NCBI GenBank assembly: GCA_002308575.1
Contig: DBVY01000059.1
Location: forward strand, 25,541-31,543
From: Christensenella sp. UBA1252
Lineage (GTDB): Bacteria > Bacillota > Clostridia > Christensenellales > CAG-1252
Direction of reading: 5' to 3'
DNA length: 6,003 nucleotides
A program made the translations under genes and the position numbers. The notes beneath the pieces were generated by a model. It ran no database searches. It was not told the DNA's origin and saw only the letters and a program-made list of their open reading frames with translations. Below, piece after piece: positions 5,579-6,003 of this stretch. Numbering within the stretch: the first letter of the stretch is position 1; every line of letters begins with the position of its first letter.

Positions 5579-6003
5579 TAGTTTTAAACATTTTGGATAT
5601 ATTATCGAAAAAGAGCGATCGCTTAAACGAAGGTGGGACGTCTATCTCTCGCCGGGGCGGCAAACGCTGCGCCCGCTCGCGTTTGGCGCCGCCTTACTTG
5701 AAAAACATAGTTTCTCAGTCGGCGCGCTCCGCCCGTTCAAGTCCCACTTATACATAAAAAAGCACTCGTTTTTACGAGTGCCTTTGGTGCCGAAGGTGGG
5801 ACTTGCTCGCACTCTCGCTATCGCTCACCGACACGCCGGGGCGCAGGCGGAAGACGCACCGTGTCTTCCTTGCTTTGCACTGCGCCCGTTCAAGTCCCAA
5901 CGCTACGCTCTGCATTTTGCTTCGCACAATGCCCTTTGTCACAAAAAAAAAGGGAGCTCAACGCTCTCGTTATTTTGGTGCCGAAGGTGGGACGTCTATC
6001 TCT
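5562..6003 (+). CDS. open reading frame across the repeat cluster, open at the right edge; probably spurious
   Basis: From ATG at 5562 the plus-strand frame runs 147 codons to the window edge without a stop. The product would be basic and rich in Arg, Lys, His and Leu, with no recognisable domain. It contains RRWDVYL twice (118 residues apart) and ALRPFKS twice (51 apart), simply because the DNA repeats are in register. VPKVGL and WCRRWD are what one gets by translating the antisense of a tRNA 3' end, a common source of false proteins. There is no ribosome site before the ATG and no plausible plus-strand -10 box. It is listed because the openness is real and a gene caller would probably report it; a genuine protein is unlikely. 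Confidence 0.2.
   Translation, partial: MLKLRNSFKHFGYIIEKERSLKRRWDVYLSPGRQTLRPLAFGAALLEKHSFSVGALRPFKSHLYIKKHSFLRVPLVPKVGLARTLAIAHRHAGAQAEDAPCLPCFALRPFKSQRYALHFASHNALCHKKKGSSTLSLFWCRRWDVYL
5628..5639 (-). repeat. tRNA 3'-end fragment, copy A (no CCA)
   Basis: On the minus strand this copy reads GTCCCACCTTCG and then diverges to TTTAAGCG instead of GCACCA, so the acceptor strand is cut after five of seven bases and CCA is missing. It marks the edge of the repeat cluster. The downstream minus-strand sequence, AGCGATCGCT followed by TTTTT, is only a weak terminator-like element. Confidence 0.55.
5633..5747. repeat. fold-back unit A, bounded by GTGGGAC/GTCCCAC
   Basis: The perfect 7-bp ends GTGGGAC (5633-5639) and GTCCCAC (5741-5747) bound 115 bases. 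Inside are a strong GC hairpin, with AAACGC (5662-5667) pairing with GCGTTT (5679-5684) and extending to about 11 bp with one mismatch, and a second pair, ACTTGAA (5696-5702) with TTCAAGT (5736-5742). It can fold on either strand. No protein is evident. Confidence 0.6.
5756..5781 (-). terminator. intrinsic terminator directly after tRNA-end copy B
   Basis: A perfect 8-bp stem, GCACTCGT (5762-5769) with ACGAGTGC (5774-5781), and a 4-base loop are followed on the minus strand by six Ts (5761-5756). It starts three bases after the CCA of copy B, the position expected for the terminator of a tRNA transcript read on the minus strand. Confidence 0.75.
5783..5805 (-). repeat. tRNA 3'-end fragment with CCA, copy B
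   Basis: On the minus strand this reads CAAGT (3' half of a T-loop), CCCAC (T-stem 3' strand), CTTCGGC (acceptor 3' strand), A and CCA. That is the exact ending of a tRNA whose 5' end would be GCCGAAG, most often tRNA-Leu. The matching 5' acceptor strand, D-arm and anticodon arm are absent upstream, so it is a fragment. Twenty bases (TTTGGTGCCGAAGGTGGGAC on the plus strand) are identical to copy C. Confidence 0.7.
5797..5899. repeat. fold-back unit B, bounded by TGGGACTTG/CAAGTCCCA
   Basis: The perfect 9-bp inverted ends TGGGACTTG (5797-5805) and CAAGTCCCA (5891-5899) bound 103 bases. A nested hairpin pairs GGGCGCAG with CTGCGCCC and, inside it, GGAAGAC with GTCTTCC. The unit shares CGCCGGGGCG and its right end with unit A but differs elsewhere. 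The spacer to the next copy contains a small hairpin at 5912-5932 (GCATT/AATGC). Confidence 0.6.
5943..5968 (-). terminator. probable terminator after tRNA-end copy C
   Basis: On the minus strand, a stem of GAGC/GCTC, extended by one more G-C pair past an A/C mismatch, has a 5-base loop and is followed by nine Ts (5951-5943). It lies six bases after the CCA of copy C, repeating the layout seen behind copy B. The stem is short, so its strength is uncertain. Confidence 0.5.
5974..6003 (-). repeat. tRNA 3'-end fragment with CCA, copy C, running to the window edge
   Basis: On the minus strand this copy ends GTCCCACCTTCGGCACCA, the same acceptor and T-stem strands as copy B. The bases before it (AGAGATAGAC) match copy A rather than a tRNA T-loop, so it too appears to be a fragment attached to another fold-back unit outside the window and not the end of a real tRNA. 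Confidence 0.65.

Larger units (their letters stand above)
5628..6003. repeat. GC-rich repeat cluster built on tRNA 3'-end copies, continuing beyond the window
   Basis: Starting abruptly after an AT-rich leader (5488-5627), this stretch repeats one layout on the plus strand. The layout is an antisense tRNA 3' end, a GC-rich fold-back with CGCCGGGGCG near its left part, a right end CGCCCGTTCAAGTCCCA, then a hairpin with an A-run, and then the next tRNA end. Copies of CGAAGGTGGGAC start at 5628, 5791 and 5982, so the periods are 163 and 191 bases. The first and third copies are identical over 22 bases (5628-5649 and 5982-6003). The 17-base right end occurs at 5730-5746 and 5883-5899. The internal parts differ, so this is not a simple tandem duplication. 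The layout resembles the rtT repeats distal to E. coli tyrT. No full tRNA gene is present in the window. Confidence 0.75.

Noticed and set aside
5628..6003. CRISPR array
   Set aside because: Spacing (163 and 191 bases) and structure are wrong. The repeats are tRNA 3' ends joined to palindromic units, not short repeats with uniform unique spacers.
5783..6003. Complete tRNA-Leu gene on the minus strand
   Set aside because: Only the T-arm 3' strand, acceptor 3' strand and CCA are present. There is no GCCGAAG 5' end, D-arm, anticodon arm or variable arm at the right distance.

Overview
The window looks like a piece of a Firmicutes (Clostridia-type, probably uncultured) chromosome. The reasons are strong GGAGG-type ribosome sites, near-consensus sigma-A promoters, a YwaF-family membrane protein, and a clostridial-style FAD oxidoreductase ending in a Cys-Arg-Cys iron-sulfur motif. 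The genus cannot be read from the sequence. All four convincing genes lie on the minus strand, so they read from right to left.

From left to right: 1-1208 holds most of a GlpA-like FAD-dependent oxidoreductase whose 3' end runs off the window. At 1224-1769 is a family I inorganic pyrophosphatase, ppa, 15 bases upstream of the oxidoreductase; the two look like one operon driven by the promoter at 1799-1827. An intrinsic terminator at 1830-1870 separates them from a seven-helix YwaF/TIGR02206 membrane protein at 1876-2655, which has its own promoter (2695-2723). These genes are fairly GC-rich (57% in one 60-base sample) and look like ordinary core genome.

From 2785 to 5487 is a 900-residue superfamily I helicase (DNA2/NAM7/Upf1 type) fused to a C-terminal PD-(D/E)XK-like nuclease of the DUF2726/MTES_1575 kind. 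It is clearly more AT-rich than its neighbours (28-40% GC in hand-counted 60-base samples), lacks a good Shine-Dalgarno site, and has a promoter overlapped by a perfect 18-bp palindrome. Its build and composition suggest a horizontally acquired, possibly single-gene nucleic-acid defence system; this is inference.

From 5628 to the right edge the sequence becomes abruptly GC-rich and repetitive. Three copies of the 3' end of a tRNA gene (minus strand; T-arm, acceptor strand CTTCGGC, then ACCA in two copies) alternate with GC-rich fold-back units bounded by GTGGGAC/GTCCCAC, and intrinsic terminators follow at least two of the tRNA ends. No complete tRNA is present. The arrangement recalls the rtT repeats of the Escherichia coli tyrT operon, or repeated recombination at a tRNA-Leu attachment site. 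A plus-strand reading frame stays open from 5562 to the window edge across this cluster; it is most likely a by-product of the repeats.
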